A stretch of 39,237 bases of DNA from Dehalococcoidia bacterium (GTDB lineage: Bacteria; Chloroflexota; Dehalococcoidia; Lucifugimonadales; UBA2985). A program made the position numbers and the translations under genes. The stretch covers positions 88,261 through 127,497 of the forward strand of contig JACVQK010000001.1 in the NCBI GenBank assembly GCA_015661155.1. Direction: 5' to 3'. Position 1 is the stretch's first letter. Each line of letters opens with the position of its first letter. Shown piece by piece: positions 15,746-24,262 of this stretch. The notes below the pieces were generated by a model, which saw only the letters and a list, made by a program, of their open reading frames with translations, did no database searches and was not told where the DNA came from.

Positions 15746-17215
15746 CTAACGCGATACCAGACGTTCAATTGCGGCCCTCAGCCGGCGGGTGCACCTGTCC
15801 CGGCCCAGGACGGCCATGGTCTCGAACAGGGGCGGTGCCGCCCTTTGCCCCGTCACCGCCACCCGGATAGCGCCGAAGAGCTGCCCCGTTTTCATCTCCA
15901 ACTCCCCGGCCAGGGGTCTCAGCACATCCTCCAGGGAGGGAGCAGACCAGGCGTCCAGAGCCGCCACTCGCCCCAGCGCCGCCTCCAGGGCCTTCCGGGT
16001 GCTATCCCTGTCCAGACCCTTCTGAACCAGCTCCTCATGGGGATACTCCAGCTCCTCCAGGAAGAAGAAGTCCATTAGCGGGGGGGCATCGGCCAGGGTC
16101 TTGAGGCGCTCCTGCACCAGGGGAGTGATGGCGTGCACGTACTCCCCTGATAGGGGTCGGGACACCGCGGCGGGCAACGCCTCCTCCAGAGTCGGGAGAA
16201 TACGCCCCGCCAGGGCCTCCTGGCTCATCTGGCGGATGTACATCCCGTTCATCCATGCCAGCTTCTCCTGGCTGAAGATGGCGCCCGCCTTGCCAATGCG
16301 CTCTATGGAGAAGTGCCGTATCAGCTCCTCCCGGGGGATTACCTCGGTGTGGTCGTCCAGGGACCACCCCAGGAGGGCCAGGAAGTTGCCCATGGCCTCC
16401 GGGAGATAGCCCGTGTCCCGGTAGTGGAGCACGGATACAGCGCCGTGACGCTTGCTCAGCTTGGAGCGGTCTGGCCCCAGGATGATGGGCAGGTGGGCAA
16501 AGAGGGGCTTCTCATATCCCAGGGCGTCGTACAGGCGAACATGCCTGGGAGTGCTGGAGAGCCACTCATCGGCCCGCATGACGTGGGTTATCTCCATGAG
16601 GTGGTCGTCCACCACGCTGGCCAGGTGATAGGTGGGATACCCGTCGGACTTGAGGATGACGAAGTCATCCTGGGTCTCATTGGCAAAGGTCACCTCTCCT
16701 CTTATGAGGTCGTCGAAGGGGGTCTGCCCATCCAGGGGCATCTTGAACCGCACCACCGGCGGGATACCCTGGGCCTTTGCCCTAGCGCGCTCCCCCTCAT
16801 CGAGATGGCGGCACCGCCGGTCGTATCCGGTGGGCTGCTTGCGACGCGTCTGCTCCTCTCGCATCTCCTGGAGACGTTGAGGAGAGCAGTAGCAGTGGTA
16901 GGCATCTCCTCCCTCCACCAGCTTCCGGGCCGCCTCTTCATACAGCTTCAGGCGCTGGGACTGCACGTAGGGGCCGTAAGGGCCGCCCACCTCGGGGCCT
17001 TCGTCCCAGTCCAGTCCAAGCCATCGAAGGGAAGCGAGGATGGCTTCCAGGGCCCCTTCCACCTTACGGGCTACGTCGGTGTCCTCAATGCGGAGGATAA
17101 AGACCCCCCCCATGTGCCGGGCGTAGAGCCAGTTGAACAGGGCGGTGCGGATATTGCCCACGTGGGGCTCCCCCGTGGGGCTGGGAGCGAAACGCACTCT
17201 CACCTGCCTTGCCAT
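15746..17215 (-). CDS. gltX: Glutamyl-tRNA synthetase (class I, GluRS)
   Basis: 489 aa, full length. It charges tRNA-Glu, and tRNA-Gln in organisms using the amidotransferase route. The HIGH-type motif is FAPSPTGEPHVGNIRTALFNWLYAR (residues 8-32) and the KMSKS-type motif is DRSKLSKRHGAVSV near 251. The anticodon-binding helical C-domain follows. Cys positions YHCYC (about 106-110) and the RRC of YDRRCRHL (about 130) suggest the zinc site seen in many bacterial GluRS. It is the last gene of lspA-rluD-gltX, beginning 5 nt after rluD ends, with AGGGGAC before the ATG. Confidence 0.95.
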   Translation of the reverse strand: MARQVRVRFAPSPTGEPHVGNIRTALFNWLYARHMGGVFILRIEDTDVARKVEGALEAILASLRWLGLDWDEGPEVGGPYGPYVQSQRLKLYEEAARKLVEGGDAYHCYCSPQRLQEMREEQTRRKQPTGYDRRCRHLDEGERARAKAQGIPPVVRFKMPLDGQTPFDDLIRGEVTFANETQDDFVILKSDGYPTYHLASVVDDHLMEITHVMRADEWLSSTPRHVRLYDALGYEKPLFAHLPIILGPDRSKLSKRHGAVSVLHYRDTGYLPEAMGNFLALLGWSLDDHTEVIPREELIRHFSIERIGKAGAIFSQEKLAWMNGMYIRQMSQEALAGRILPTLEEALPAAVSRPLSGEYVHAITPLVQERLKTLADAPPLMDFFFLEELEYPHEELVQKGLDRDSTRKALEAALGRVAALDAWSAPSLEDVLRPLAGELEMKTGQLFGAIRVAVTGQRAAPPLFETMAVLGRDRCTRRLRAAIERLVSR

Positions 17216-17220
17216 GTCCC

Positions 17221-18174
17221 CTAGAACCCTCCCACAAGCTGATGGGGCCCTTTCCCAAGCGGGAGCGCAGCTCTATCTCCCCGCAGCCGGGCAAGAACCT
17301 CCTCCAGGTCCACGGCCAAGGGAGAGGTGAACTCCGTATACACCCCGCTGCTGGGCAGTCGGAACCCCAGGAGATGGGCGTGGAGAAACTGGCGGGCCAG
17401 GCGGGGGTCTTTCCCCCCATAGAGGGAGTCTCCTGCCAGGGGGTATCCCAGCGAGGAGAGGTGCACCCGTATCTGGTGGGTCCTGCCCGTTTTGGGAGAC
17501 GCCTCCACCAGGGTGTAAGGGGGCAGCCTCTCCAGGGTCCGATAGAGGGTCTCTGCCTCACGCCCTCTCTCGACCACAGCCATCCGCTTGCGGTTCCGGG
17601 GGTCTCTCCCGATGCTCCCCAGGATGACTCCCTCCGGCGGAGCAAGGGTACCTTTGACCAGGGCCAGATACACCTTGCGAATGGCTCTCTCCTCCATCTG
17701 CCGCGAGACGTAGCGATGGGCCTGGGAGCTCTTGGCCACCACCATAAGACCGGAGGTGTCCTTGTCCAGCCTGTGCACTATCCCTGGCCTGAGCTCCTCC
17801 CCCACTCCCTTGAGGTCTGGCAGGCGGGAGAGAAGGGCGTTCACCAGGGTTCCCAGGGGATGGCCCGGAGCCGGGTGAACGACCATACCCGCGGGCTTAT
17901 CCACCACCAGCACGTCCTCATCCTCATGGATCACCGTAAGAGGTATATCCTCCGGGGTCAAGGTAGTGGGTAGAGGTGGAGGGACTACCACCTCCACCAG
18001 CTCTCCTCCCTTGAGTCTATAAGAGGCCCTGGCGACGGTGCCATCCACTGTCACCAGGCCCCTTGCCACCAGGCCAGCGACCTGGGAGCGAGACATATCC
18101 TCTTCCCTGAGAGCGAGGAACTTGTCCAGGCGCTCGCCACGGAGGTCAGCCACTACTCTGCGCACCTCTCTCAT
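17221..18174 (-). CDS. rluD: Pseudouridine synthase, RluA/RluD family
   Basis: 317 aa, normal length. An N-terminal S4 RNA-binding domain (RLDKFLALREEDMSRSQVAGLVARGLVTVDG) precedes the catalytic domain, with the invariant aspartate in GIVHRLDKDTSGLMVVAK (about residues 133-150). RKVYLALVKG, RTHQIRVHLSSLGYPLAGDSLYGG and RQFLHAHLLGF are the further family motifs. It modifies uridines in 23S rRNA helix 69 or related sites; the exact target is not certain. ATG overlaps the lspA stop as ATGA (4 nt), showing translational coupling, and gltX follows 5 nt later. Confidence 0.93.
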   Translation of the reverse strand: MREVRRVVADLRGERLDKFLALREEDMSRSQVAGLVARGLVTVDGTVARASYRLKGGELVEVVVPPPLPTTLTPEDIPLTVIHEDEDVLVVDKPAGMVVHPAPGHPLGTLVNALLSRLPDLKGVGEELRPGIVHRLDKDTSGLMVVAKSSQAHRYVSRQMEERAIRKVYLALVKGTLAPPEGVILGSIGRDPRNRKRMAVVERGREAETLYRTLERLPPYTLVEASPKTGRTHQIRVHLSSLGYPLAGDSLYGGKDPRLARQFLHAHLLGFRLPSSGVYTEFTSPLAVDLEEVLARLRGDRAALPLGKGPHQLVGGF

Positions 18175-18782
18175 GGACTCCTATCCCCGTCTGAAACGGT
18201 ATCTCTCGCCCCGGATGCGCTCTCCGCTCCAGAACCTGGTGGGCTTTGCTCTCCGGCCATCTCCGCACCCGGGGCAGCCCTCTCCTTGGCGGATACGATG
18301 ATCCAGAGAAGAGTGGCCAGCCCCACCATGATAGCGGAGTCGGCCAGGTTGAACACGGGCCACCACCCCACGTAGATGAAGTCTGTCACGTGGCCGAGGC
18401 GTACCCGGTCCACCAGGTTGCCCAAAGCGCCTCCCAGCTGAAGTCCCAGACTTATGTGAAGAAGGACACCGCTGGCGTGATGAGTGCGATAGAAGAGCAG
18501 CAACGCCCCAATGCCCACAAGGGAGGCGGCGATGAGGAAAAGGGTCTGATTGGGGAAGAAACCAAGGGCGCTGCCCGTGTTGGTAACGTAAGTGAGGCGG
18601 AACACACCGGACTCCGGCACCGACTGCCCAGGAATCAGGGCCAGCCTCACCATCCCCTTGCTCACCTGGTCAGCCGCCAGGGTGGCAATGAGGATGAACA
18701 ACGACATCATGCCTGCTACTCTCCGGGAGCGGCCCGTAGCTGGCTGTGAGCTTTCCATAGCGTCTGAAGCGCGGCGAGACAT
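18171..18782 (-). CDS. lspA: Lipoprotein signal peptidase LspA (signal peptidase II)
   Basis: 203 aa, longer than the usual 150-170 because of a polar C-terminal tail of about 30 residues (GAEMAGEQSPPGSG...) and an N-terminal extension. Four membrane helices are visible. Conserved motifs: LAADQVSKGMVR, TYVTNTGSALGF, GGALGNLVDRVRLGHVTDFI with the first catalytic Asp region, and WPVFNLADSAI with the second. It cleaves prolipoproteins at the lipobox, such as the lipoprotein protease at 29253. It heads the lspA-rluD-gltX operon from the promoter at 18843-18871. Confidence 0.94.
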   Translation of the reverse strand: MSRRASDAMESSQPATGRSRRVAGMMSLFILIATLAADQVSKGMVRLALIPGQSVPESGVFRLTYVTNTGSALGFFPNQTLFLIAASLVGIGALLLFYRTHHASGVLLHISLGLQLGGALGNLVDRVRLGHVTDFIYVGWWPVFNLADSAIMVGLATLLWIIVSAKERAAPGAEMAGEQSPPGSGAESASGARDTVSDGDRSP

Positions 18783-18842
18783 GGGTGGAACTCCGGAGTG
18801 GCGGACCAGATTAAAGGGAGTAACGTTGAACCCTCACGCCCC

Positions 18843-18871
18843 AGTTTACCATACGCCCAGAGGGCAGGCAA
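18843..18871 (-). promoter_or_regulatory. Promoter for lspA-rluD-gltX
   Basis: On the minus strand, TTGCCT (18871-18866), a 17-bp spacer, and TAAACT (18848-18843). Transcription would start near 18836, about 50 nt before the lspA ATG at 18782. Confidence 0.6.
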
Positions 18872-18960
18872 CGCGCATCCGCTGAAGCTGTCTTATGTTA
18901 TGAAACATGGGTGACACTCTGCGGTAAGATGGGGTTGTTCAAAGACCCCATAGTAAATGG

Positions 18961-19113
18961 CTTAACAGGGTGCTGAAAAACCCTTTCGACCATCCCCCTG
19001 GCCCCCTTCCTGGCCAGGAAGGGGGGAGAATCTAAATCTGGGGGGACACCCCTAGACCCCCGTCAAAGGGGCTTCGCCCCTCTGCACTCCCCCTTTTTTA
19101 ACACCCTGTTAAG
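18961..19113 (+). repeat. Family A repeat, copy A8: complete element with 20-bp terminal inverted repeats
   Basis: CTTAACAGGGTGCTGAAAAA at 18961-18980 is matched in inverted orientation by TTTTTTAACACCCTGTTAAG at 19094-19113, with 18 of 20 positions pairing. Between them lie the large palindrome (CCCCCTTCCTGG and complement), CTGGGGGGACACCCCTAG, and GAGGGGCTTCGCCCCTC. At 153 bp with no coding capacity, it has the build of a miniature inverted-repeat element. It separates lspA from the glycosyltransferase gene. Confidence 0.87.
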
Positions 19114-19117
19114 AAAG

Positions 19118-20170
19118 CTACCCGCCGTGAGCTCTCCTGCCAGCCGGCGACCGTCGCCACAGGCTGGTGGAGGTGAGGGCCCGCACCAGGCCCCATGCCG
19201 CTCCCAGACCATAGCACCAGTGGAGGGCAGCGAAGACTGCCAGCATTATCGCCATATAGCGGGCATTCTTCTGGGCCGCGGCGACCCGAAAGGAAGCCAG
19301 GAGGTTGGCCAGGGAGTGGCTCGCCAGCACCGCCGCAAGGGGCCACAGAAAGGCCGAGTGAACCAGGGCCAGGGCAGCAAGAGCCACCACCGTTGACACA
19401 AAGGCGAGGGGAACCAGATGCCGTCCAAAGAAGGTGACCCTCCTGGTTTTGAGATAGTAGGTCACGAGAAATCCGTTCTGGAGGGTGTGCCTCAGGAAAG
19501 CCAGGAGGCTTGAGCGGGCACGATAGTAGGCCACTATGGTTGGAACCAGGAGAATCTTACCGCCTGCCGCTCTCACCCGGCGATAGAGGTCGGCGTCTTC
19601 ACTCCTGGGCACGCTCTCGTCGAACAGCCCCACTCGCTCAAAGAGGTGACGCCGATAGGAGCCAAAGGGAACGGCGTCCACCTGCCTTGGCTCTGTGGTG
19701 TGGCCGGTCCTGTAGTGGGCGTTACCCACGCCAAAGGAGTCGGACAGGGCCAGGGCAATGGCCCGACCCAGGAGGGAGTCCTCCTCAGGAACAACCTTCC
19801 AGATGCCTCCTACCACATCGGCATTGCTCTCGCTCAATGCCCTCACACACCTGGTCACGTAGTCGGTCTCATAGGTGGTATGGGCATCCATGCGCACTAT
19901 GACCTCGCCGCGGGCGCCCTGGATTCCCACGTTCAGGGCCGCGGGAGTGACCCTCTTGGGGTTGTCCAGCAATCGGATGTGCGGATGGTGGAGGGAGATA
20001 TCCTGCACAATCTCCCTGGTCCCGTCTTCACTCATCCCATCGACCACCAGGACCTCCAGGCGCTCCCTGGGATAGTCCTGCAACAGGATGGACTCAAGGG
20101 CTGCCCCGATGTGCTTACGCTCCCGGAGGCAGGGGATCACGATGGAGACCAGGGGCCTAGTCGGTTCCAT
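19118..20170 (-). CDS. Family 2 glycosyltransferase, membrane-associated
   Basis: 350 aa from ATG 20170; a TTG at 20179 is an alternative. The GT-A catalytic domain shows [36 protein letters not shown], and the metal-binding [16 protein letters not shown] (DxD-like DAH). [18 protein letters not shown] and [16 protein letters not shown] complete the acceptor side. The C-terminal 110 residues hold two or three hydrophobic segments, so the enzyme faces the membrane, as in ExoA-like succinoglycan glucosyltransferases. Its start overlaps the end of the UDP-glucuronate decarboxylase gene, suggesting a shared role in building a xylose-containing or related polymer. Confidence 0.87.
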   Translation of the reverse strand: MEPTRPLVSIVIPCLRERKHIGAALESILLQDYPRERLEVLVVDGMSEDGTREIVQDISLHHPHIRLLDNPKRVTPAALNVGIQGARGEVIVRMDAHTTYETDYVTRCVRALSESNADVVGGIWKVVPEEDSLLGRAIALALSDSFGVGNAHYRTGHTTEPRQVDAVPFGSYRRHLFERVGLFDESVPRSEDADLYRRVRAAGGKILLVPTIVAYYRARSSLLAFLRHTLQNGFLVTYYLKTRRVTFFGRHLVPLAFVSTVVALAALALVHSAFLWPLAAVLASHSLANLLASFRVAAAQKNARYMAIMLAVFAALHWCYGLGAAWGLVRALTSTSLWRRSPAGRRAHGG

Positions 20171-21203
20171 GGGATTCAAGCTTCGCCCTGAAATACTCTA
20201 TGGTGCGCTTTATCCCCTCCTCCATATCCACCCTGGGCTGCCATCCCACCAGGGCTTTGGCCCTGGAGATGTCGGGCTTGCGTACCCGGGGGTCGTCAGC
20301 AGGCAGGGGGTGAAACTCGATGGCGCTGCGACTACCGGTCAGCTTCAGAACCAGTCTCGCAATCTCAAGGATGGAGCGCTCCTGGGGATTGCCCACGTTT
20401 ATGGGATCGTGGATTGAGGGAGCCTTGCCCAGGGACAGAGAGCCATCGTAGAAGCTCTCCTTGTTGAGCCTCTCCTCCACCGTTTTATCCGAGTCTTTGC
20501 AGAGGATGCGGACTATCCCCTCCACCGTGTCTTCAACGTAGCTGAAGCTGCGTGTCTGGGAGCCATTCCCGTAGACTGTGAGCGGCTGGCCTCGCAGGGC
20601 CTGGACGATGAAGTTGGATACGACCAGGCCGTCGTTGGGCTGCATGCGGGGCCCGTAGGTGTTGAAGATTCGGACAATCCGGGTATCCAGACCGTGATAC
20701 CGGTGATAGGCCATGGTCATGGCCTCGGCGAAACGCTTGGCCTCGTCGTAGACCCCCCGGGGGCCAATGGAGTTCACGTAGCCCCAGTAGGTCTCAGGCT
20801 GGGGGCTCACCAGAGGATCGCCATACACCTCAGAGGTGCTGGCCAGAAGATACCTGGCCCCTTTGGCTCGGGCCAGCCCCAGGGTCATCAGGGTGCCCAT
20901 GGAGCCGACCTTCAGGGTGTCGATGGGGAACTCCAGGTAGTCCCTGGGACTGGCAGGAGAGGCGAAGTGGAGCACTGCGTCCAGGGGGCCTTCGGTGTAC
21001 ACGAAGTTGGTTACGTCGTACCTGGTGAAGAGAAACCGGTCGTTTTCCAGAAGATGAGCGATGTTTGCCGGATCCCCCGTCAGGAGGTTGTCCATGCAGA
21101 TGACCCGGCAGCCCATATCCATGAGGCGATCACACAGGTGACTGCCCAGGAATCCCGCGCCTCCGGTGACCAGGACGCGCTCAAGGGGTCTGCTCTCTGA
21201 CAT
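20157..21203 (-). CDS. uxs: UDP-glucuronate decarboxylase (UDP-xylose synthase), extended SDR
   Basis: 348 aa. Extended short-chain dehydrogenase with [22 protein letters not shown] (NAD-binding), [37 protein letters not shown], the catalytic YDEAKRFAE, and [22 protein letters not shown]. The HFASPASP..Y...PI.TL signature is specific to UDP-xylose synthase, which converts UDP-glucuronate to UDP-xylose. The protein is about 30 residues longer than usual because of an insert after [13 protein letters not shown] ([19 protein letters not shown] and following). ATG 21203 has AAAGGAGGC 7 nt upstream. It overlaps the glycosyltransferase gene. Confidence 0.9.
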   Translation of the reverse strand: MSESRPLERVLVTGGAGFLGSHLCDRLMDMGCRVICMDNLLTGDPANIAHLLENDRFLFTRYDVTNFVYTEGPLDAVLHFASPASPRDYLEFPIDTLKVGSMGTLMTLGLARAKGARYLLASTSEVYGDPLVSPQPETYWGYVNSIGPRGVYDEAKRFAEAMTMAYHRYHGLDTRIVRIFNTYGPRMQPNDGLVVSNFIVQALRGQPLTVYGNGSQTRSFSYVEDTVEGIVRILCKDSDKTVEERLNKESFYDGSLSLGKAPSIHDPINVGNPQERSILEIARLVLKLTGSRSAIEFHPLPADDPRVRKPDISRAKALVGWQPRVDMEEGIKRTIEYFRAKLESHGTD

Positions 21204-21259
21204 TGGGGATTGCCTCCTTTACTGCGCTCCAGTGTACAGGAGAACCCCTGCACTTTCCA

Positions 21260-21365
21260 CTGGGCACTGCCCAGACCCACATCTCACAGACCCTGAACTA
21301 GGCTTGCCCTTGGATGCCTCTGAGGAGTGTGGGTGCAGAGCCTGCCCTGCCTGGGCCGTGCCCAG
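21260..21365 (-). repeat. Family B repeat, copy B4 (sequence variant B')
   Basis: GCCCAGACCCACATCTCACA, a variable spacer, GCCTCTGAGGAGTGTGGGTG, CAGAGCCTGCCCTG, then CTGGGCCGTGCCCAG next to the dnaA stop. The spacer belongs to the B' type shared with B6 and B8 (CAGAGGCATTCAT-like) rather than the CTGCCCTGGTCTAACC type. Confidence 0.78.
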
Positions 21366-22760
21366 TTACTGGGACGAGCTCTTGTATATGGACTCTCGGA
21401 TAGCTGCCAGGTCTACCTGAAGGGCGCGGTCGGTGTCCTTCACCTGGGAGATCTTCATCCATGCAAGACGCACCGTCGCATGGTCGCGGCCTCCGAGAAG
21501 AGCGCCGATGTCCGACAGGCTTACCTGGGAGACCTCCCTCAGCAGGTACATGGCGACATGGCGAGCCCGGGCTGTGCTCCTATCTCTCCGTCTGCTCGAG
21601 AGGGTTTCATGGCCTACGCCGTAGAAGGAGCAAACATGGGAGATCACATCCTTGGGCAAGGGCACCTGCTGCTGTTTCGTGTTCAGGAGGTCTGCCAGGC
21701 TCTGACGGGCCATCTCCAGGGTCAGGGGCCGCGAGGTCATGTCCGCGTAGGCGCTCACGCGGTTCAGGGCACCCTCCAGGTCCCTTACGCTGCGGGGGAA
21801 GCTCTCCGTGATCAGCTCCAGGACCTCTTTGGGGACGGTGATCCCCAGACTGTTGGCCTTTGCCTGTAGTATGGCCAGGCGTGTCTCCGGGTCCGGGGGC
21901 TGCATGTCGGCGCTGAGACCCCATTCAAAGCGGGACCGCAGGCGGTCTTCCAGGGGCGACAGCGCCGCCGAGGGCCTGTCGCTGGTGATGACGATCTGGT
22001 GGTTGGCGTTGTGGAGGTCGTTGAAGGTGTGGAAAAACCCCTCCTGGATGGCCTCTTTGCCCCGCATGAACTGGATGTCATCCACCAAGAGGACATCCAC
22101 ACTGCGGTATTTCTTGCGGAACTCTCCAGTCCTTCTTGTCTGGATGGACGTGATGAAGTCGTTGGTGAACTGCTCCGAGCTGGCATAGAGGTAGCTGAGG
22201 CCTTTTTGAGCCGAGGCGTGGCCTATGGCATGGAGAAGATGGGTCTTGCCCAGACCCACGCCAGCGTAGAGGAAGAGGGGGTTATACGCCCTTCCCGGCC
22301 GAGATACAACGGCCTGGGCCGCGGCAAAGGCCAGCTGATTGGACTCTCCCACCACGAAGGAGTCGAGGGTGTACCGTGGGTTGAGCTCGAAGGTGCTGGT
22401 GCCGTTGCTGTAGTGATGGCCGTTGGTTGGCTCCGAAGCCGGCAGCGCCGGGTTTTCAGGACTTGCCTGTCGGGGCTTATAGGTAGCCCTTGGCTCGGTC
22501 ATAACCTGGAAATGCACCGCCATCGGCTGACCAACCACCTGGGAGAGGGTGTTCTCGATGAGGGAGGACATGCGTTTCTCCAGCCATTCAGCCACGAAGG
22601 AGGATGGGGTGCCGACGGTGAAATCGCTGCCATCACCATCAAAGGAGAGGCCAAGGGTGTCTTTCAGCCAGGTGGCAAAGATGGGACGGCTTACCTGAAG
22701 CTCCAGGCTGCCCAGGGTTGCCTCCCACGTCTGGCCTGGGGCCAAGCGGTTTACGGGTAT
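21366..22760 (-). CDS. dnaA: Chromosomal replication initiator DnaA, probable AUA start
   Basis: 464 aa from an ATA at 22760. The frame stays open to 22904, but the extra 48 residues have no DnaA character. Domain I begins TWEATLGSLELQVSRPIFATWL. AAA+ motifs are NPLFLYAGVGLGKTHLLHAIG (Walker A), VDVLLVDDIQFMRGKEAIQEGFFHTFN (Walker B), SRFEWGLSADMQPPDPETRLAIL, and domain IV with SLSDIGALLGGRDHATVRLAW, the DNA-binding signature. GAGGAGA sits 6 nt before the ATA and the N-terminus there matches family length, but no ATG, GTG or TTG lies at that place. CTG at 22775 is an alternative. dnaN is not adjacent; fmt is divergent. Confidence 0.93.
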   Translation of the reverse strand: MPVNRLAPGQTWEATLGSLELQVSRPIFATWLKDTLGLSFDGDGSDFTVGTPSSFVAEWLEKRMSSLIENTLSQVVGQPMAVHFQVMTEPRATYKPRQASPENPALPASEPTNGHHYSNGTSTFELNPRYTLDSFVVGESNQLAFAAAQAVVSRPGRAYNPLFLYAGVGLGKTHLLHAIGHASAQKGLSYLYASSEQFTNDFITSIQTRRTGEFRKKYRSVDVLLVDDIQFMRGKEAIQEGFFHTFNDLHNANHQIVITSDRPSAALSPLEDRLRSRFEWGLSADMQPPDPETRLAILQAKANSLGITVPKEVLELITESFPRSVRDLEGALNRVSAYADMTSRPLTLEMARQSLADLLNTKQQQVPLPKDVISHVCSFYGVGHETLSSRRRDRSTARARHVAMYLLREVSQVSLSDIGALLGGRDHATVRLAWMKISQVKDTDRALQVDLAAIRESIYKSSSQ

Positions 22761-22777
22761 GTTCGTTCTCCTCAGGG

Positions 22778-22791
22778 TTCTTTGCAAAGAA
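22778..22791. promoter_or_regulatory. 14-bp perfect palindrome upstream of dnaA start
   Basis: TTCTTTGCAAAGAA is its own reverse complement and lies 17 nt upstream of the probable dnaA start, adjacent to the ribosome-binding site. Candidate operator or RNA element for dnaA control; no known factor is assigned. Confidence 0.4.
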
Positions 22792-22850
22792 TCGGCTGGC
22801 CTGGGCGGGGCAAACCCCACCCCCAGCGGGAAGAAAATCCAGGATTGACA

Positions 22851-22914
22851 GTGCCCGTGGGCACTAAAAAGACGCCTCTCGGTCTGGCGTGTTACGGGCC
22901 GCACGGTGCGGCCC
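22851..22914 (-). other. Two hairpins in the dnaA leader
   Basis: GTGCCCGTGGGCAC (22851-22864) and GGGCCGCACGGTGCGGCCC (22896-22914) are near-perfect inverted repeats between the dnaA promoter and its start, predicting a structured 5' leader of about 180 nt. No DnaA boxes of the TTATCCACA type were found, so this is not called an origin. Confidence 0.5.
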
Positions 22915-22945
22915 GCTTGAGTGGTGTTTCTTAGACCTTGCCACT

Positions 22946-22974
22946 ATAACAGGGGCTTCTTTGAGGGGATGCAA
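22946..22974 (-). promoter_or_regulatory. Promoter for dnaA
   Basis: On the minus strand, TTGCAT (22974-22969), a 17-bp spacer, and TGTTAT (22951-22946). The start point would be near 22939, about 180 nt before the dnaA start. Confidence 0.5.
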
Positions 22975-23010
22975 GGGTCGCTGGGATGAGTTTTAGGGCA
23001 GTTTTCGGGG

Positions 23011-23100
23011 GCAGGGCGAGCCCTGCACCCACACTCAACTGTCGCTGCCCTGGTCTAACCATATTCTACGGTTCGTAAGGCGTGGGTCTGGGCTAAGCCC
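23011..23100 (+). repeat. Family B repeat, copy B5, joined to A9
   Basis: GCAGGGCGAGCCCTGCACCC, ACACTCAACTGTCGCTGCCC, TGGTCTAACCATATTCTACG, GTTCGTAAGGCGTGGGTCTG, GGCTAAGCCCAG. It continues without a gap into the A core. Confidence 0.85.
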
Positions 23101-23176
23101 AGTCTGGGGGACACCCCCAGACCCCCGTCAGAGGGGCTGCGCCCCTCTGCACTCCCCCCTTTTCAGCAGCCTGCTA
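23101..23176 (+). repeat. Family A repeat half, copy A9
   Basis: TCTGGGGGACACCCCCAGA, then GAGGGGCTGCGCCCCTC, CACTCCCCCCTTTTCAGCAG and CCTGCTA. The left half of A is replaced by B5. The final TA together with the following TAAT forms a TATAAT box 18 nt before the fmt start. Confidence 0.85.
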
Positions 23177-23198
23177 TAATCTCTGATGAGGTGGGTTT

Positions 23199-24140
23199 AT
23201 GAGGTTGGTCTATATGGGAACGCCGGCCTTTGCCATACCGCCCCTGGAGGAGCTCCTGGCCGGGGGGTATGAGGTGGTAGGAGTCTATGCCCAGCCGGAC
23301 AAACCCGCCGGGCGGGGAATGGGTATGGAGGCCTCTCCCGTGAAGGTGTTTGCCCAAGGGCGGGGCTTGAAGGTGCTCCAGCCAACCTCGCTGAGGGCAT
23401 CCGTGGCTCACCAGGAGCTCTTATCCCTGGGCCCGGACCTGATGGTGGTGGCTGCCTATGGGAGGATTCTCCCCAAGGAGGTGTTGCAGATACCCCGGTG
23501 GGGGTGCGTAAACCTTCATCCCTCCCTCCTGCCGCGCCATCGAGGCCCCTCTCCGGTGGCTTACGCCCTCCTGGAGGGCGACGAGACTACGGGAGTTACC
23601 CTGATCCTCCTGGACGAGGGGATGGATACCGGCCCTGTAATAGCTCAGCAGGAGGAGCCTGTGCTGCCCCAGGATACGGCGGAGACCCTGACAGACAGGC
23701 TGTTTTACAGGGCGGCGACACTGCTGGTGAGGAGCCTACCCCTCTACTTCCGAGGGGAGCTGGAGCCCCAGCCTCAGGATGAGACACGGGCTAGTTATAC
23801 CAGCAAGCTAACCAAAGAAGAAGGGGCGATTCGGTGGGAGCTTCCCGCGGTGAGCCTCTGGCGCCAGGTGCGGGCCTACTCTCCGTGGCCTGGGTCGTAC
23901 ACCCGCTGGCGGGGGAAGCTGCTGAAGGTGATGGAAGCGGTGCCCTTGCCGTGGGCGGAGCCGGGTTCCCTTGGAATGGTGGTTTCCCTGGAGAGCAGCG
24001 CCATGGTTCCCGTGGGGGTCATTACCGGAGAGGGCGTCCTGGGCCTGAAGCGGGTGCAGCTTGAAGGGAAGCAGGCCGTGGATGCAACGGACTTCCTCCG
24101 GGGGCACCAGGGGTTTGTGGGCTCTACCTTGCCCAGCTGA
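23199..24140 (+). CDS. fmt: Methionyl-tRNA formyltransferase Fmt
   Basis: 313 aa, full length. It formylates the initiator Met-tRNA using 10-formyltetrahydrofolate. N-terminal VYMGTPAFAIPPLEELL and GVYAQPDKPAGRG are typical. The catalytic Asn-His-Asp set is seen in CVNLHPSLLPRHRGPSPV (N and H, about residues 107-124) and DEGMDTGPVI (Asp about 145). The C-terminal OB-like tRNA-binding domain contains VRAYSPWPGSYTRWRGK. The ATG follows GATGAGGTGGG. No peptide deformylase gene is beside it. The TGA stop is followed directly by repeat B6. Confidence 0.95.
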   Translation: MRLVYMGTPAFAIPPLEELLAGGYEVVGVYAQPDKPAGRGMGMEASPVKVFAQGRGLKVLQPTSLRASVAHQELLSLGPDLMVVAAYGRILPKEVLQIPRWGCVNLHPSLLPRHRGPSPVAYALLEGDETTGVTLILLDEGMDTGPVIAQQEEPVLPQDTAETLTDRLFYRAATLLVRSLPLYFRGELEPQPQDETRASYTSKLTKEEGAIRWELPAVSLWRQVRAYSPWPGSYTRWRGKLLKVMEAVPLPWAEPGSLGMVVSLESSAMVPVGVITGEGVLGLKRVQLEGKQAVDATDFLRGHQGFVGSTLPS

Positions 24141-24262
24141 CTGGGCTTTGCCCAGGCAGGGCGAGCCCTGCACCCACATTCATCAGAGGCATTCATAGAC
24201 AGGCCAAATTCAGGGTCTGCGAGATGTGGGTCTGGTCTAAGCCCAGGCAGGGCGAGCCCTGC
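24141..24262 (+). repeat. Family B repeat, copy B6 (variant B')
   Basis: CTGGGCTTTGCCCAG, GCAGGGCGAGCCCTGC, ACCCACATTCATCAGAGGCA, spacer, GAGATGTGGGTCTGGTCTAA, GCCCAG, and a second GCAGGGCGAGCCCTGC at 24247-24262. It is bounded by the palindrome on both sides. It fills the whole gap between fmt and bL25 and abuts both stop codons (TGA of fmt, TAG of bL25). Confidence 0.85.

Noticed and set aside
22760-23010. Replication origin next to dnaA
   Set aside because: No TTATCCACA-like DnaA boxes or AT-rich unwinding stretch; dnaN is not adjacent; the gap is mostly repeat.
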